From Bacteroidota bacterium (GTDB taxonomy: Bacteria; Bacteroidota; Bacteroidia; Bacteroidales; Prolixibacteraceae): a DNA stretch of 59,310 nt. Below the pieces are notes generated by a model. That model worked only from the letters and a program-made list of their open reading frames with translations. It did not search any database and was not told the DNA's origin. The DNA lies in NCBI GenBank assembly GCA_023251455.1, contig JAHEYT010000052.1, positions 1 to 59,310 on the forward strand. Reading direction: 5' to 3'. Below, piece by piece: positions 9,091 through 17,705 of the stretch (positions are counted from its first letter, which is position 1; every line of letters begins with the position of its first letter). A program made the translations under genes and the position numbers.

Positions 9091-10857
9091 ATGAAAAGAT
9101 ATTTTTCACTGATTTTCCTCATAGCAACCCTTTTTATCAGTTGCGATCTGGAACAGGAACCAGTGTCCACTGCTACAAAATCGGCAGTATTTGGCAGCCA
9201 ACAGGGATTAGATTTATATGCCAACTCCTTTTACTCCATATTACCAGGTCGTTCAACCAACTTGGATGCCATGTCTGATTATATGGCCGTAAAATCTGTT
9301 TTCACATTTGTTCAGCAAGGTGCTTTCACCTCAACCTTAAGTTCTGGGTGGACTTGGACCGATCTGAGAAACATCAATTATTTTATTGCAAACTGCAACG
9401 ATCCGAAAGTAGCTCTTGACGTTCGAAAAAACTATGTTGGTATTGCCAAGTTTTTCAGGGCATACTTCTATTACGAAAAAGTAAAACGCTTCGGAAATGT
9501 GCCTTGGATTGGGAAACCACTCACTGTAACCGACGAAATCCTTTTTGGAGGCCGTGATCCGCGAACATTGGTTATGGATTCTGTCTTAGCCGACATCGAT
9601 TATGCCTGCGCCAATATTAAGTCAACAGCCGATCCAACCCGTAGTTTGGTTACCAAATATGTTGCTTATGCTTTAAAATCGAGGATTTGTCTTTTTGAAG
9701 GCACATTCAGAAAATACCATACCGAACTGAATCTTCAAGGTACGGCTTCCAACTGGTTAAATCTTGCAGCAACTTCGGCTCAGACAGTAATGGATGCCGG
9801 AATTTACTCGATTTATACCACTGGCGGACCAGGCAAATCATACCGGACCGTATTTACAAATGGCATTCCCATCGCTAGCGAAGTAATGCTTTCCGCCATT
9901 TGTGATCTTACCTTATCGGTACTGAATGATGCAAACTGGTATTGGACAAGTGGTACTTATGGAGATAAGGCCAGCTTCACCCGAACCTTTATCAACACTT
10001 ACTTAAATCTTGACGGGACTCCGTTTACCAACAATGCGGCTTATCCAACCATGCTATTTAAGGACGAGGTGAAAAACAGAGACTTAAGGCTCAAACAAAC
10101 CATCCGGTTAGGAGATTACAAGCGAATCAGCGGCGGAGCACAGGTCCCGGCGCCTCCATTATTCTCCTATACGTTTACAGGTTATATGCCAATTAAATGG
10201 ACCCTCGATGACATGTATTATGACACACGAGACCTCAACATTAATTCTATTTCCGAATTCCGATATGCTGAAGTTTTGTTGAATCTGGCAGAAGCAAAAG
10301 CCGAGTTAGGAACTCTGACCGACGCAGAGTGGGCAAAAACCATTGGAGTACTTCGCACCAGAGGTGGCATAACCGGTGGATTAACGACCAAGCCAACAGT
10401 GGCCGATCCTTATCTCGTTGCCAACTATTTCCCGGACATTACCGACCCTGTAATTCTGGAAGTACGGCGGGAAAGAAGTATTGAACTGTGCCTTGAAGGA
10501 TTCCGGTTTGCCGATATCCTGAGGTGGAAAAGAGGTGAACTTATGAACCAGGAATGGAACGGGTTCTATGTTCCTGAACTTAAAACACCGATGGACTTGA
10601 ATGAAGACGGCATTCTTGACGTTGCCTTCTATCAGGGAACTAAACCATCGCCAGCAGTTTCAGGAGTTACCTACGTCGACGTTTCAGCGACAGTAAGCGG
10701 GAAAGTAAATTCGCAGCTTTTGAAAAATGGCACCAGTGGTGAATTGACCTGGATGAATAATATCGTCAGAAAGTGGGAGGATAAAATGTACTATTATCCA
10801 ATTCCAAAAACTGATCTGATCACGAATCCAAATCTGGGACAAAATCCGGGATGGTAA
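9091..10857 (+). CDS. SusD/RagB family nutrient-binding outer-membrane lipoprotein
   Basis: Surface lipoprotein that caps the SusC channel and binds the ligand. It has 588 residues. The signal peptide MKRYFSLIFLIATLFISC ends in a lipobox with Cys18. SusD hallmarks are the helical TPR-like N-terminal half (VGIAKFFRAYFYYEKVKRFGNVPWIGKPL), ISEFRYAEVLLNLAEAKAELG, and the C-terminal VRRERSIELCLEGFRFADILRWKRGE followed by YYYPIPKTDLITNPNLGQNPGW. Transcribed with SusC and probably with the EEP enzyme downstream, although a strong hairpin lies between them. Confidence 0.95.
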   Translation: MKRYFSLIFLIATLFISCDLEQEPVSTATKSAVFGSQQGLDLYANSFYSILPGRSTNLDAMSDYMAVKSVFTFVQQGAFTSTLSSGWTWTDLRNINYFIANCNDPKVALDVRKNYVGIAKFFRAYFYYEKVKRFGNVPWIGKPLTVTDEILFGGRDPRTLVMDSVLADIDYACANIKSTADPTRSLVTKYVAYALKSRICLFEGTFRKYHTELNLQGTASNWLNLAATSAQTVMDAGIYSIYTTGGPGKSYRTVFTNGIPIASEVMLSAICDLTLSVLNDANWYWTSGTYGDKASFTRTFINTYLNLDGTPFTNNAAYPTMLFKDEVKNRDLRLKQTIRLGDYKRISGGAQVPAPPLFSYTFTGYMPIKWTLDDMYYDTRDLNINSISEFRYAEVLLNLAEAKAELGTLTDAEWAKTIGVLRTRGGITGGLTTKPTVADPYLVANYFPDITDPVILEVRRERSIELCLEGFRFADILRWKRGELMNQEWNGFYVPELKTPMDLNEDGILDVAFYQGTKPSPAVSGVTYVDVSATVSGKVNSQLLKNGTSGELTWMNNIVRKWEDKMYYYPIPKTDLITNPNLGQNPGW

Positions 10858-10910
10858 AAAATGAATTTTCAACGGGTTTAACTTCCTACCGGCAAGTTGC
10901 CTGATATATG

Positions 10911-10946
10911 ATGATCCTGCAGAAACATTTCTGCAGGATCATTTTC
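10911..10946 (+). terminator. Terminator-like hairpin after SusD
   Basis: ATGATCCTGCAGAAA (10911-10925) pairs with TTTCTGCAGGATCAT (10928-10942), 15 bp with a very short formal loop, followed by TTT. It is 53 nt after the SusD stop and 34 nt before the next ATG, so it probably lowers read-through into the EEP gene. Confidence 0.65.
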
Positions 10947-10976
10947 AAAACTGTCGCAAACAACCAATAATCTGAA

Positions 10977-11843
10977 ATGAAAAAACTAATTTATATTTTA
11001 TCGTTTATGCTGATTTTTCCTGCTCTGACCTTTGCAAAAGGAGGCAAGTCGGGAAAACTTCAAAATGCGAATTCATTCAATGTAATGACATACAATATCA
11101 GGATGAATACACCCGATGATGGAGTGAATGCCTGGCCACTACGGAAAAACAAGGTAATCGGGCTTTTAAAATTTCACCAGCCCGACCTGTTTGGTGTTCA
11201 GGAAGCACTCCCGGAGCAGGTGACTGATTTGGTGGCAGGGCTTCCGGATTTTGAACATCTTGGCGTTGGACGTGACGACGGGAAAGACAAGGGCGAGCAT
11301 ATGACGGTTTTTTACCGCAAATCACGGTTCGAGAAGTTGGACGGCGGAACCTTCTGGCTAAGCCAAACTCCGGAAAAACCAGGTTTCGGGTGGGATGCCG
11401 TATGCAATCGCACCTGCACCTGGCTTAAACTGAAAGATAAACTGACAAAAAAGACATTTTACTTTTTCAATACCCATTTCGACCACCGTGGGCGCAATGC
11501 CAGGATTGAGTCAGCGAAACTCATTCTCAAATTTATGCATGAAATTAACAAAGATGAACTTCCATTTATCCTTACCGGTGATTTCAATTCGACAAAAGAA
11601 AATGAACCGATACAAACAATTTTGACGGAATTAACCGATTCCAGAGTAATTTCTGAAACCGAACCCTATGGACCGGAAGGAACAAGTGGAGGTTTCGATG
11701 TTAAAGTTATGCCACGGATAATCGATTATATTTTTGTAAACAGCAAAATCAAAGTATTACGGTACGCGGTTTTATCCGATTCGTTTGGCTTGTTCTATCC
11801 ATCCGACCACCTGCCTGTTTTTACAGAACTACAAATGCAATAA
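10977..11843 (+). CDS. Secreted endonuclease/exonuclease/phosphatase (EEP) family hydrolase
   Basis: Metal-dependent phosphodiesterase/phosphatase fold enzyme of 288 residues with a signal peptide (MKKLIYILSFMLIFPALTFAKG). The fold's active-site blocks are all present: FNVMTYNIRMN (Asn), FGVQEALPEQ (Glu metal ligand), FNTHFDHRGRNAR (catalytic His and Asp), LTGDFNST (Asp/Asn) and SDHLPVF (terminal Asp-His pair). Many Bacteroidota paralogs are annotated only as EEP family or metal-dependent hydrolase; substrates in the fold include nucleic acids, inositol phosphates and sphingomyelin. Placed just after SusC/SusD, it probably processes the ligand that system imports, which would then be a phosphoester. 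That link is inference. Confidence 0.85.
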   Translation: MKKLIYILSFMLIFPALTFAKGGKSGKLQNANSFNVMTYNIRMNTPDDGVNAWPLRKNKVIGLLKFHQPDLFGVQEALPEQVTDLVAGLPDFEHLGVGRDDGKDKGEHMTVFYRKSRFEKLDGGTFWLSQTPEKPGFGWDAVCNRTCTWLKLKDKLTKKTFYFFNTHFDHRGRNARIESAKLILKFMHEINKDELPFILTGDFNSTKENEPIQTILTELTDSRVISETEPYGPEGTSGGFDVKVMPRIIDYIFVNSKIKVLRYAVLSDSFGLFYPSDHLPVFTELQMQ

Positions 11844-11898
11844 ACAGCAGGGTAAAGGATTTTCCAGATGAAGAATCATTTCCCAGGCTTCAGAATAC

Positions 11899-11940
11899 CT
11901 AAACATTTCCAGTCCAAACCATTGAACTGGGAATGTTTAG
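11899..11940. terminator. Inverted repeat after the EEP gene
   Basis: CTAAACATTTCCAGT (11899-11913) pairs with ACTGGGAATGTTTAG (11926-11940), a 15-bp stem with one G-T pair and a 12-nt loop. There is no strong T-run, so it may be a terminator or only an RNA 3' end stabiliser. Confidence 0.45.
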
Positions 11941-11998
11941 TCACAATAAAACTCCCCTGCGATACTGAGCCATCAATAAAATGCCACCCAAATATTAG

Positions 11999-12030
11999 TT
12001 GAGCGTATATCTTCAAAAAGTTTATCTTTG
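11999..12030 (+). promoter_or_regulatory. Bacteroidota-type sigma-A promoter for the ABC-F gene
   Basis: TTG at 11999-12001, a 21-nt spacer, then TATCTTTG at 12023-12030. This matches the Bacteroidota TTG...TAnnTTTG pattern, with the ATG 25 nt downstream. Confidence 0.65.
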
Positions 12031-12054
12031 CGCCTTCTAAAAAATTAAGATAGA

Positions 12055-13695
12055 ATGATTTCAGTTGACGGAGTTACGGTGGAGTTTGGCGGAGCAGCGC
12101 TTTTTTCGGATATCTCGTTTGTAATTAACGAAAAAGACCGCATCGCGCTGATGGGGAAGAATGGAGCAGGGAAATCGACCCTGTTAAAAGTAATTGCCGG
12201 AGAGCGAACTCCCAATAAAGGAAGGGTTTCGACACCCAAGGATGCCGTGATTGCCTATTTGCCACAGCATTTGTTAACCGAAGATAACCGGACTGTTTTC
12301 GATGAAGCGTCGCAGGCTTTTGCCCGGATTTTCGAGATGGAACGCGAAATTGCGGCCATGAATGAAGAACTCACTGTTCGCACGGATTACGAATCGGATT
12401 ATTATGCCGATCTGATCGAGCGTGTTTCAACCTTGAGCGAAAAATACTATTCGATTGAAGAAATTAATTTCGATGCTGAAGTTGAAAAGATCCTGTTGGG
12501 ACTCGGTTTCATGCGCGAAGATTTTACGCGCCCTACCAGCGAATTCAGCGGTGGATGGCGCATGCGCATTGAACTTGCTAAAATTCTGTTGCAAAAACCA
12601 GATCTGATTTTATTGGATGAGCCAACCAATCACATGGACATTGAATCGATTCAGTGGTTGGAAGATTTCCTGATCAACAGCGCCAAAGCCGTGATTGTGA
12701 TTTCGCACGACAGGGCCTTTATTGACAACATAACCACCCGTACCATCGAAGTGACGATGGGTCGTATTTACGATTACAAAGTTAATTATTCACATTACCT
12801 CGAATTACGCAAAGAACGCCGAGAGCAACAGCAAAAAGCTTTCGACGAACAGCAAAGGTTTATTGCTGAAACGACAGAATTCATCGATCGTTTTAAGGGA
12901 ACTTATTCCAAAACGTTACAAGTTGGTTCGCGTGTAAAAATGCTTGAAAAACTTGAAATCGTGGAGGTGGATGAAGTTGATTCGTCCGCTCTCCGCCTGA
13001 AATTTCCACCTTCTCCACGTTCCGGAAATTATCCGGTTATTGTAGAAGAGATGACAAAAAAATACGGTGATCATGTGGTTTTCAAAAATGCATCGTTGAC
13101 GATTGAGCGTGGCCAGAAAGTTGCATTTGTTGGTAAAAATGGCGAAGGAAAATCGACCTTGATAAAAGCCATTATGAACGAAATTGATTATGAAGGCAAA
13201 ATGATGCTCGGGCACAATGCCCTGATTGGCTATTTTGCACAAAATCAGGCTTCTTTGCTGAATGAAGATCTCACCGTTTTTCAAACGATTGATGATGTTG
13301 CCGTAGGTGATATCCGCACAAAAATTAAAGATATGCTGGGCGCATTCATGTTCAGCGGCGACAATATTTCGAAAAAGGTAAAAGTACTTTCAGGAGGCGA
13401 ACGCACCCGTCTGGCTATGATCAAACTGCTACTCGAACCGGTGAATTTGCTCATTCTCGATGAGCCAACCAATCACCTGGACATGCGCACCAAAGACATC
13501 CTGAAAAGTGCACTGAACGATTTCGATGGCACCATCATTTTGGTGTCGCACGACCGTGATTTCCTTGACGGACTGGCTGAAAAAGTGTATGAATTCGGCA
13601 ACAAACAGATCAAAGAACACCTTTACGACATCAAAGGCTTCCTTCAGAAGAAAAAGATGGATAATCTTAAAGAACTGGAACGTAGCAAAAAGTAA
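12055..13695 (+). CDS. ABC-F family ATPase (translation factor or ribosome protection type)
   Basis: Soluble twin-ATPase protein of 546 residues without membrane segments. First domain: Walker A GKNGAGKST (34-42), signature FSGGWRMR (about 164), Walker B/D-loop DEPTNHMD (from 188). A charged interdomain linker follows (about 245-310, rich in K, E, R and Q). Second domain: GKNGEGKST (from 360), LSGGERTR (445-452), DEPTNHLD (from 469). The overall form matches the housekeeping Uup/YbiT/EttA group, which acts on ribosomes, better than the resistance proteins; which subgroup is uncertain. It is monocistronic with its own promoter, and I see no leader-peptide attenuator of the kind found before some antibiotic-resistance ABC-F genes. 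Confidence 0.9.
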   Translation: MISVDGVTVEFGGAALFSDISFVINEKDRIALMGKNGAGKSTLLKVIAGERTPNKGRVSTPKDAVIAYLPQHLLTEDNRTVFDEASQAFARIFEMEREIAAMNEELTVRTDYESDYYADLIERVSTLSEKYYSIEEINFDAEVEKILLGLGFMREDFTRPTSEFSGGWRMRIELAKILLQKPDLILLDEPTNHMDIESIQWLEDFLINSAKAVIVISHDRAFIDNITTRTIEVTMGRIYDYKVNYSHYLELRKERREQQQKAFDEQQRFIAETTEFIDRFKGTYSKTLQVGSRVKMLEKLEIVEVDEVDSSALRLKFPPSPRSGNYPVIVEEMTKKYGDHVVFKNASLTIERGQKVAFVGKNGEGKSTLIKAIMNEIDYEGKMMLGHNALIGYFAQNQASLLNEDLTVFQTIDDVAVGDIRTKIKDMLGAFMFSGDNISKKVKVLSGGERTRLAMIKLLLEPVNLLILDEPTNHLDMRTKDILKSALNDFDGTIILVSHDRDFLDGLAEKVYEFGNKQIKEHLYDIKGFLQKKKMDNLKELERSKK

Positions 13696-13700
13696 TCAGT

Positions 13701-13738
13701 GTTCCCCGCCTGACGGACGGGCAGGAGTCGCAGTGTTC
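13701..13738. repeat. 38-bp palindromic intergenic repeat, copy 1
   Basis: The reverse complement of 20003-20040 matches this at 37 of 38 positions. The core CCCGCCTGACGGACGGGC can fold into an imperfect hairpin. It lies 5 nt after the ABC-F stop and before the convergent PIG-L stop. Confidence 0.85.
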
Positions 13739-13763
13739 TGGCTAAAATCAATCCTTCAGCAAA

Positions 13764-14639
13764 TCAGTTTTTCCTGAGCATCGGGAAGATTCGTTTGATT
13801 TCCTCATCATTTGGGTAGCTGCCATATTCGCATATTTCAAAGGCTTCAGCATAGTTTGCCTGGTTGCCTTTTTCGCCGTACCATTTGATTAATCCGGTTC
13901 TCATTTTTGCGGGAATGTTACCTTTTCTACTTTCGGCCAACCATTGTATGCGGTCTGATTCCGATTTCGGAACATTTTCCAATTGACCGGCCAACCAAGG
14001 CAACCACTCAAAGAACTGAGATTGATGTGCCGACATAGCATATATTTTCTGGTCGAACACAGTTGAAATATCTACCACAATATCCGGAGAAAAAGGATTC
14101 GGTTTCATAAACCGGTCTTCGGTATACAGAAAAATCGGATTCTTCTTGAGGGCCGGAGTTTCAGGAGCAATGTTCGGAACAATTACCAGAAAAGCAGCAT
14201 CCTGAATGGCAATGGCCGTGTTTCGGTGATCGGGATGATAATCGTATGGGCGCGGGCCAATAACCACATCAGCCTTCCACTCCCGAATCAGCCTGATCAG
14301 CTGCAACCTCACGGTCAGATCGGGCACCAATAATCCGTCATGATTATCCAAAACTTTATAGGTAACTCCGAAGCGTTTGCCGGCTTCTTCAGCTTCAGCT
14401 TTCCTGATTTTAGCAAGAACTTCACCACCTTTATTGAAATGTCCGGCATCGCCATTGGTTGTTGAAATAAACAGAACGCGATGCCCCATTTGTGCAAATT
14501 GAATTGCAGTTCCTCCCGCATCAATATCACAATCATCGGGATGAGCCCCAATAACAACCACGTTTATTTTTTGATCCTGTGCATTTACTACATGAATTGA
14601 TATGACAAATACGGCTAAAAAGAAGATTTTTTTGAGCAT
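13764..14639 (-). CDS. Secreted PIG-L (LmbE-like) family deacetylase
   Basis: Zinc-dependent N-acetylglucosamine deacetylase fold, acting on amide-linked acetyl groups of sugars or sugar conjugates. I start at ATG 14639 (MLKKIFFLAVFVISIHVVNAQ), which gives a proper signal peptide; the longer frame from 14747 would overlap the upstream gene and bury the signal. The zinc motif AHPDD lies in VVVIGAHPDDCDIDAGG, and the second His block is YDYHPDHRNTAI. About 291 residues. It follows the Tat-exported oxidoreductase after 40 nt on the same strand, so both are likely one transcript and act in the periplasm. Substrate unknown. Confidence 0.87.
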   Translation of the reverse strand: MLKKIFFLAVFVISIHVVNAQDQKINVVVIGAHPDDCDIDAGGTAIQFAQMGHRVLFISTTNGDAGHFNKGGEVLAKIRKAEAEEAGKRFGVTYKVLDNHDGLLVPDLTVRLQLIRLIREWKADVVIGPRPYDYHPDHRNTAIAIQDAAFLVIVPNIAPETPALKKNPIFLYTEDRFMKPNPFSPDIVVDISTVFDQKIYAMSAHQSQFFEWLPWLAGQLENVPKSESDRIQWLAESRKGNIPAKMRTGLIKWYGEKGNQANYAEAFEICEYGSYPNDEEIKRIFPMLRKN

Positions 14640-14679
14640 ACGATTTGATTTAAAAGAAGCATTAATTTTTAAATATTGT

Positions 14680-15741
14680 TTACACACCCAGTTCCCATCT
14701 CCGGAAATACAACCCCTGACGGACAATTGGCAAGGTTTTAAATTCAATCTCCTTCATTTCCAATTCGCTGAGTGGTGAAAATTCGGAGGCTATTTTTACG
14801 TCTTCTTCGATTTGAGCCACATTGTCAATGCCAATTATTGTGGTGCTCACCGGCAAACTCATGTTGTAACTCAAAGCTTCTTTAATGGTTATCGTGCCGG
14901 GTTTTGGTGTACGCAGCCGTTCAGGTTGTTCTTCCAACGGCGGAGGGGTCCAGGTCGAAAGCATTCGTCCGCGGGTAGCAACTTTCATTCCAATAATGGC
15001 AATTCCACGTTTCTGAGCTTCAGGAAGCAAATAATTTTTGAAACTCAGATAATGCACATCGGCAGCATTTACAGCCAACAGAATGGAATCAAAAGGGTAT
15101 CGTTTGATCGCTTCCAAAAGTACCACTGGTTCGAAATGCCCGGTAATTCCAATATTTCGGATCATCCCTTCAGCACTTGCCTTTTCCATGGCTTTAATTG
15201 CCCCGTCGGCAGCAAAAATTTGCTCAAGTTGTGCCATGGTCTGCACATTGTGTAGTTGCCAGGTATCGAGGTGATCGGTTTGCAGGTTTTTCAAACTTTC
15301 TTCGAGTAAGCGCATGGAGCCATCGTATGTTCGGTCGTGCGTTTTTGAGGAAAGCCATACTTCGTTCCGACGGCTTTTCATTACCCGTCCAATATTTAAC
15401 TGGCTGATTCCACCTCCATACGAGGCAGCTGTGTCAATATAATTTACGCCCAAATCGATGGCCCGGTTAATAATTTTCTCAGATTCCGCTTCGGTCCCCT
15501 TCATTTCGAGGGTTGCCTGCCCTCCCAGGCTCAGCAGACCAACTTTGTATCCAGTCTTTCCCAGCGATCGGGTTGGCATGGCCCCATAGGTTCGTTCATT
15601 AAACGGATGGCCATCGCTCTTTTGAGCAGGAATTGGTTTAATCCCACTTTCGGAAGCAAATGAATTTCCAACGGTTACTGCTGCTGCAGCAGCCAAACTG
15701 GTTCCCAGAAAGTTTCTACGGTTAATGTTTTTCTTTTCCAT
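14680..15741 (-). CDS. Tat-exported aldo/keto reductase
   Basis: NADPH-dependent oxidoreductase of the aldo/keto reductase superfamily. The N-terminus MEKKNINRRNFLGTSLAAAA is a twin-arginine signal, so the folded, cofactor-loaded enzyme is exported. I use ATG 15741; an in-frame ATG at 15750 adds three residues. Catalytic residues are recognisable: NYIDTAASYGGG (Asp, Tyr), VWLSSKTHD (Lys) and TWQLHNV (His). The C-terminal part has LPVSTTIIGIDNVAQIEED, the NADP-site pattern. A good promoter lies 38 nt upstream. It pairs with the PIG-L deacetylase downstream. The substrate is unknown; Bacteroidota hold many such Tat oxidoreductases linked to sugar metabolism. Confidence 0.87.
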   Translation of the reverse strand: MEKKNINRRNFLGTSLAAAAAVTVGNSFASESGIKPIPAQKSDGHPFNERTYGAMPTRSLGKTGYKVGLLSLGGQATLEMKGTEAESEKIINRAIDLGVNYIDTAASYGGGISQLNIGRVMKSRRNEVWLSSKTHDRTYDGSMRLLEESLKNLQTDHLDTWQLHNVQTMAQLEQIFAADGAIKAMEKASAEGMIRNIGITGHFEPVVLLEAIKRYPFDSILLAVNAADVHYLSFKNYLLPEAQKRGIAIIGMKVATRGRMLSTWTPPPLEEQPERLRTPKPGTITIKEALSYNMSLPVSTTIIGIDNVAQIEEDVKIASEFSPLSELEMKEIEFKTLPIVRQGLYFRRWELGV

Positions 15742-15778
15742 GATTTGCATTTCTATAGGTTAGCTTGATCCATATCCC

Positions 15779-15810
15779 CAAATATACTCATTTTAAGCAG
15801 GATAAAACAA
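15779..15810 (-). promoter_or_regulatory. Bacteroidota-type promoter for the Tat aldo/keto reductase
   Basis: Read on the minus strand: TTG (15810-15808), a 21-nt spacer, TATATTTG (15786-15779). The likely transcript start is about 30 nt before the ATG. Confidence 0.65.
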
Positions 15811-15974
15811 GCAACCATCGGGCAAAATAATCTCTAACTCGTTGTTGGCTGTTTCGCCTTTACCTTTTATGACTGAATTATTACTTCCTTTTTGTTTAGT
15901 GCAGATAATTTTGCCTTCACCGGTAAAAAGTAGCCATTCAACGAAAAAAATACTTTTTTCTGATCTTACCTTCC

Positions 15975-15982
15975 TAATTTTG
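15975..15982 (+). promoter_or_regulatory. Candidate -7 element for the first head-GIN gene
   Basis: TAATTTTG fits TAnnTTTG, 47 nt before ATG 16030. No convincing -33 TTG is present at 19-21 nt, so the call is weak. Confidence 0.4.
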
Positions 15983-16029
15983 GTAACGAAATCAATTTTC
16001 AAACGTCTATCAACTAAAACAATCAAACT

Positions 16030-16752
16030 ATGAAAACGAAACAAATTCAATTGATCGGAATTTTTGCATTCTTAACCTTCGTTCTTTCATCATGCTGGTT
16101 CATGGGACCATCGGTCAAAGGCAACGGAAATGTAACTGAAGAAGTCAGGCAGGTTGCTGAATTCGATCAAATCCATGTAAGCCGTGGAATGAATGTTTAC
16201 GTTTCGCAGGGAAGTCCGGCCAAAGTTGTTGTGATTGCTGATAACAATCTGCACGAAGTTATTGAAACAAAGGTAGAAGGCAGCGTATTGAAAGTATATG
16301 TCAACGAAAATATTCGTTGGGCCAAAGAGAAAAAGGTAATGGTAACTGTCGAGAAACTCTCGGGGCTTGAAACCTCATCAGGATCGAATGCCTGGTCGCA
16401 GAATCAAATCATGTCTGAAGATCTTGATATGAAAGCTTCTTCAGGAGCAAACATTACGATGGATGTGAATGCCAAATACTTAAAAGCTGATTGTTCTTCA
16501 GGAGCAAACATTAAGATTTCAGGACTGGCCAAAGAGGCTGAACTGGAAACATCTTCAGGAGCAAACTTAAAAGGTGAAGAATTGAAGGCTGAAAATTGCA
16601 AAATGAAAGCTTCAAGCGGAGGAAATGTTTCGTCGACAGTGAACGGAAGACTGGAAGCCAAGGCATCGAGTGGCGGGAACGTCGTTTATTATGGAGAACC
16701 AACTGAAACCGATGTAAATACTTCTTCAGGCGGAAATATCCATAAAAAGTAA
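16030..16752 (+). CDS. Head-GIN domain (DUF2807) lipoprotein
   Basis: Predicted surface or periplasmic lipoprotein of 240 residues. The signal peptide ends in LSSCWF, with lipobox Cys22. The DUF2807/head-GIN fold is a right-handed beta-helix. Here it shows as FDQIHVSRGMNVYVSQGSPAKVVVIADNN, then turns marked by SSGAN or SSGGN about every 20 residues (six copies: KASSGANI, CSSGANIK, TSSGANLK, ASSGGNVS, ASSGGNVV, SSGGNIHK). Function in the family is unknown; an adhesin-like role has been suggested. It is followed after 55 nt by a paralog using SSGSD turns, so the two arose by tandem duplication and then diverged in the repeat motif. Confidence 0.85.
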   Translation: MKTKQIQLIGIFAFLTFVLSSCWFMGPSVKGNGNVTEEVRQVAEFDQIHVSRGMNVYVSQGSPAKVVVIADNNLHEVIETKVEGSVLKVYVNENIRWAKEKKVMVTVEKLSGLETSSGSNAWSQNQIMSEDLDMKASSGANITMDVNAKYLKADCSSGANIKISGLAKEAELETSSGANLKGEELKAENCKMKASSGGNVSSTVNGRLEAKASSGGNVVYYGEPTETDVNTSSGGNIHKK

Positions 16753-16807
16753 AAACACAATCTGAACTCAGAACAGAACTCACAGAAACTATAGAAACAC
16801 AAAACAC

Positions 16808-17512
16808 ATGAAAACAATTAAACTATTTACATTCATTCTATTTATTGCTGCTTGTGTACAGGCATCAGGGGCCAACGCCGGTCGCCAAACACGGCATATC
16901 ACCGGATTTCACGGAATTTCAGTTTCAAGCGGAATTGATTTGTACCTGACACAAAAAGCCGTTGAGGAAGTCTCAGTGGAAGCCGAATCGGAAGATCTTG
17001 ACAAGATCATAACCGAAGTTGAAGGCGGTGTCCTGAAAATTTACATCAAGGAAAAATCGTGGTTTAACATGAAATGGGAAAGCAGACCACGGAAGGTTTA
17101 CGTTTCATTCAAAACGCTCGACAAACTGGACGCTTCGGCAGGTTCGGATGTCGTTTCGGAAGGCCGCTTAAAATTGGACAAGCTTAATTTAGATGCCAGC
17201 AGCGGATCGGATGTCAAACTGGAACTTGAAGTAACCGATTTGAGCGTTGGTTCGAGCAGCGGATCGGACATCTCGCTGAAAGGTACTGCAAACACAATTC
17301 AGGCCAATGCTTCGAGCGGATCGGATATTAACGCGAGTGAACTTCAGGCCAAAAACTGCAATGCAAGTGTTTCAAGCGGATCGGATATCAGTGTAAACGC
17401 GACTGAAAATCTGGATGCCAGTGCAAGCAGTGGCGGTGATATTACTTATTCCGGAAATCCCAAAACGAAAGACATCAACGAATCGAGCGGTGGCGATGTT
17501 CACGGAAGATAG
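16808..17512 (+). CDS. Head-GIN domain (DUF2807) secreted protein, paralog
   Basis: Secreted protein of 234 residues with a signal peptide ending near VQASGANA. It has no lipobox Cys, unlike the neighbour upstream. It carries the head-GIN core FHGISVSSGIDLYLTQKAVEEVSVEAESED, then a beta-helix with SSGSD turns (ASSGSDVK, SSSGSDIS, ASSGSDIN, VSSGSDIS) and a final pair of SSGGD turns. The regular Asp could bind calcium; that is inference from the repeated SD pattern. Probably co-transcribed with the upstream head-GIN lipoprotein. Confidence 0.83.
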   Translation: MKTIKLFTFILFIAACVQASGANAGRQTRHITGFHGISVSSGIDLYLTQKAVEEVSVEAESEDLDKIITEVEGGVLKIYIKEKSWFNMKWESRPRKVYVSFKTLDKLDASAGSDVVSEGRLKLDKLNLDASSGSDVKLELEVTDLSVGSSSGSDISLKGTANTIQANASSGSDINASELQAKNCNASVSSGSDISVNATENLDASASSGGDITYSGNPKTKDINESSGGDVHGR

Positions 17513-17513
17513 C

Positions 17514-17550
17514 TGAAGTTCCAGGTTTAAAATTCCAAGTTTCAAGTTGG
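17514..17550. repeat. Degenerate TTCCAAGTTTCAAGTT intergenic repeat
   Basis: Short-period degenerate repeat of TTCCAGG/TTCCAAG/TTTCAAG units right after the head-GIN stop. Similar tracts are at 19947-19979 and, in inverted form, 36885-36920. Confidence 0.5.
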
Positions 17551-17705
17551 TTTAAATACTGTCAGTTTATGACTGATTCAGGATGTCTATGCCTTTATCG
17601 AAGATAAAAAAAAGAAAAAATAATTCAGAAAAACCCGATCTGACGCCATGCAGATCAAGCAATTAAATAATTAATAACAATTAAACAATTCAAAAACAGA
17701 ACACC

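Noticed and set aside
12055..13695. ABC-F gene as an antibiotic-resistance determinant
   Set aside because: Overall form and lack of a leader attenuator fit a housekeeping translation factor better; nothing in the neighbourhood suggests resistance.
15793..16050. 85-residue minus-strand frame before the first head-GIN gene
   Set aside because: Overlaps the head-GIN start and a promoter region, has no recognisable domain or signal and low-complexity composition.
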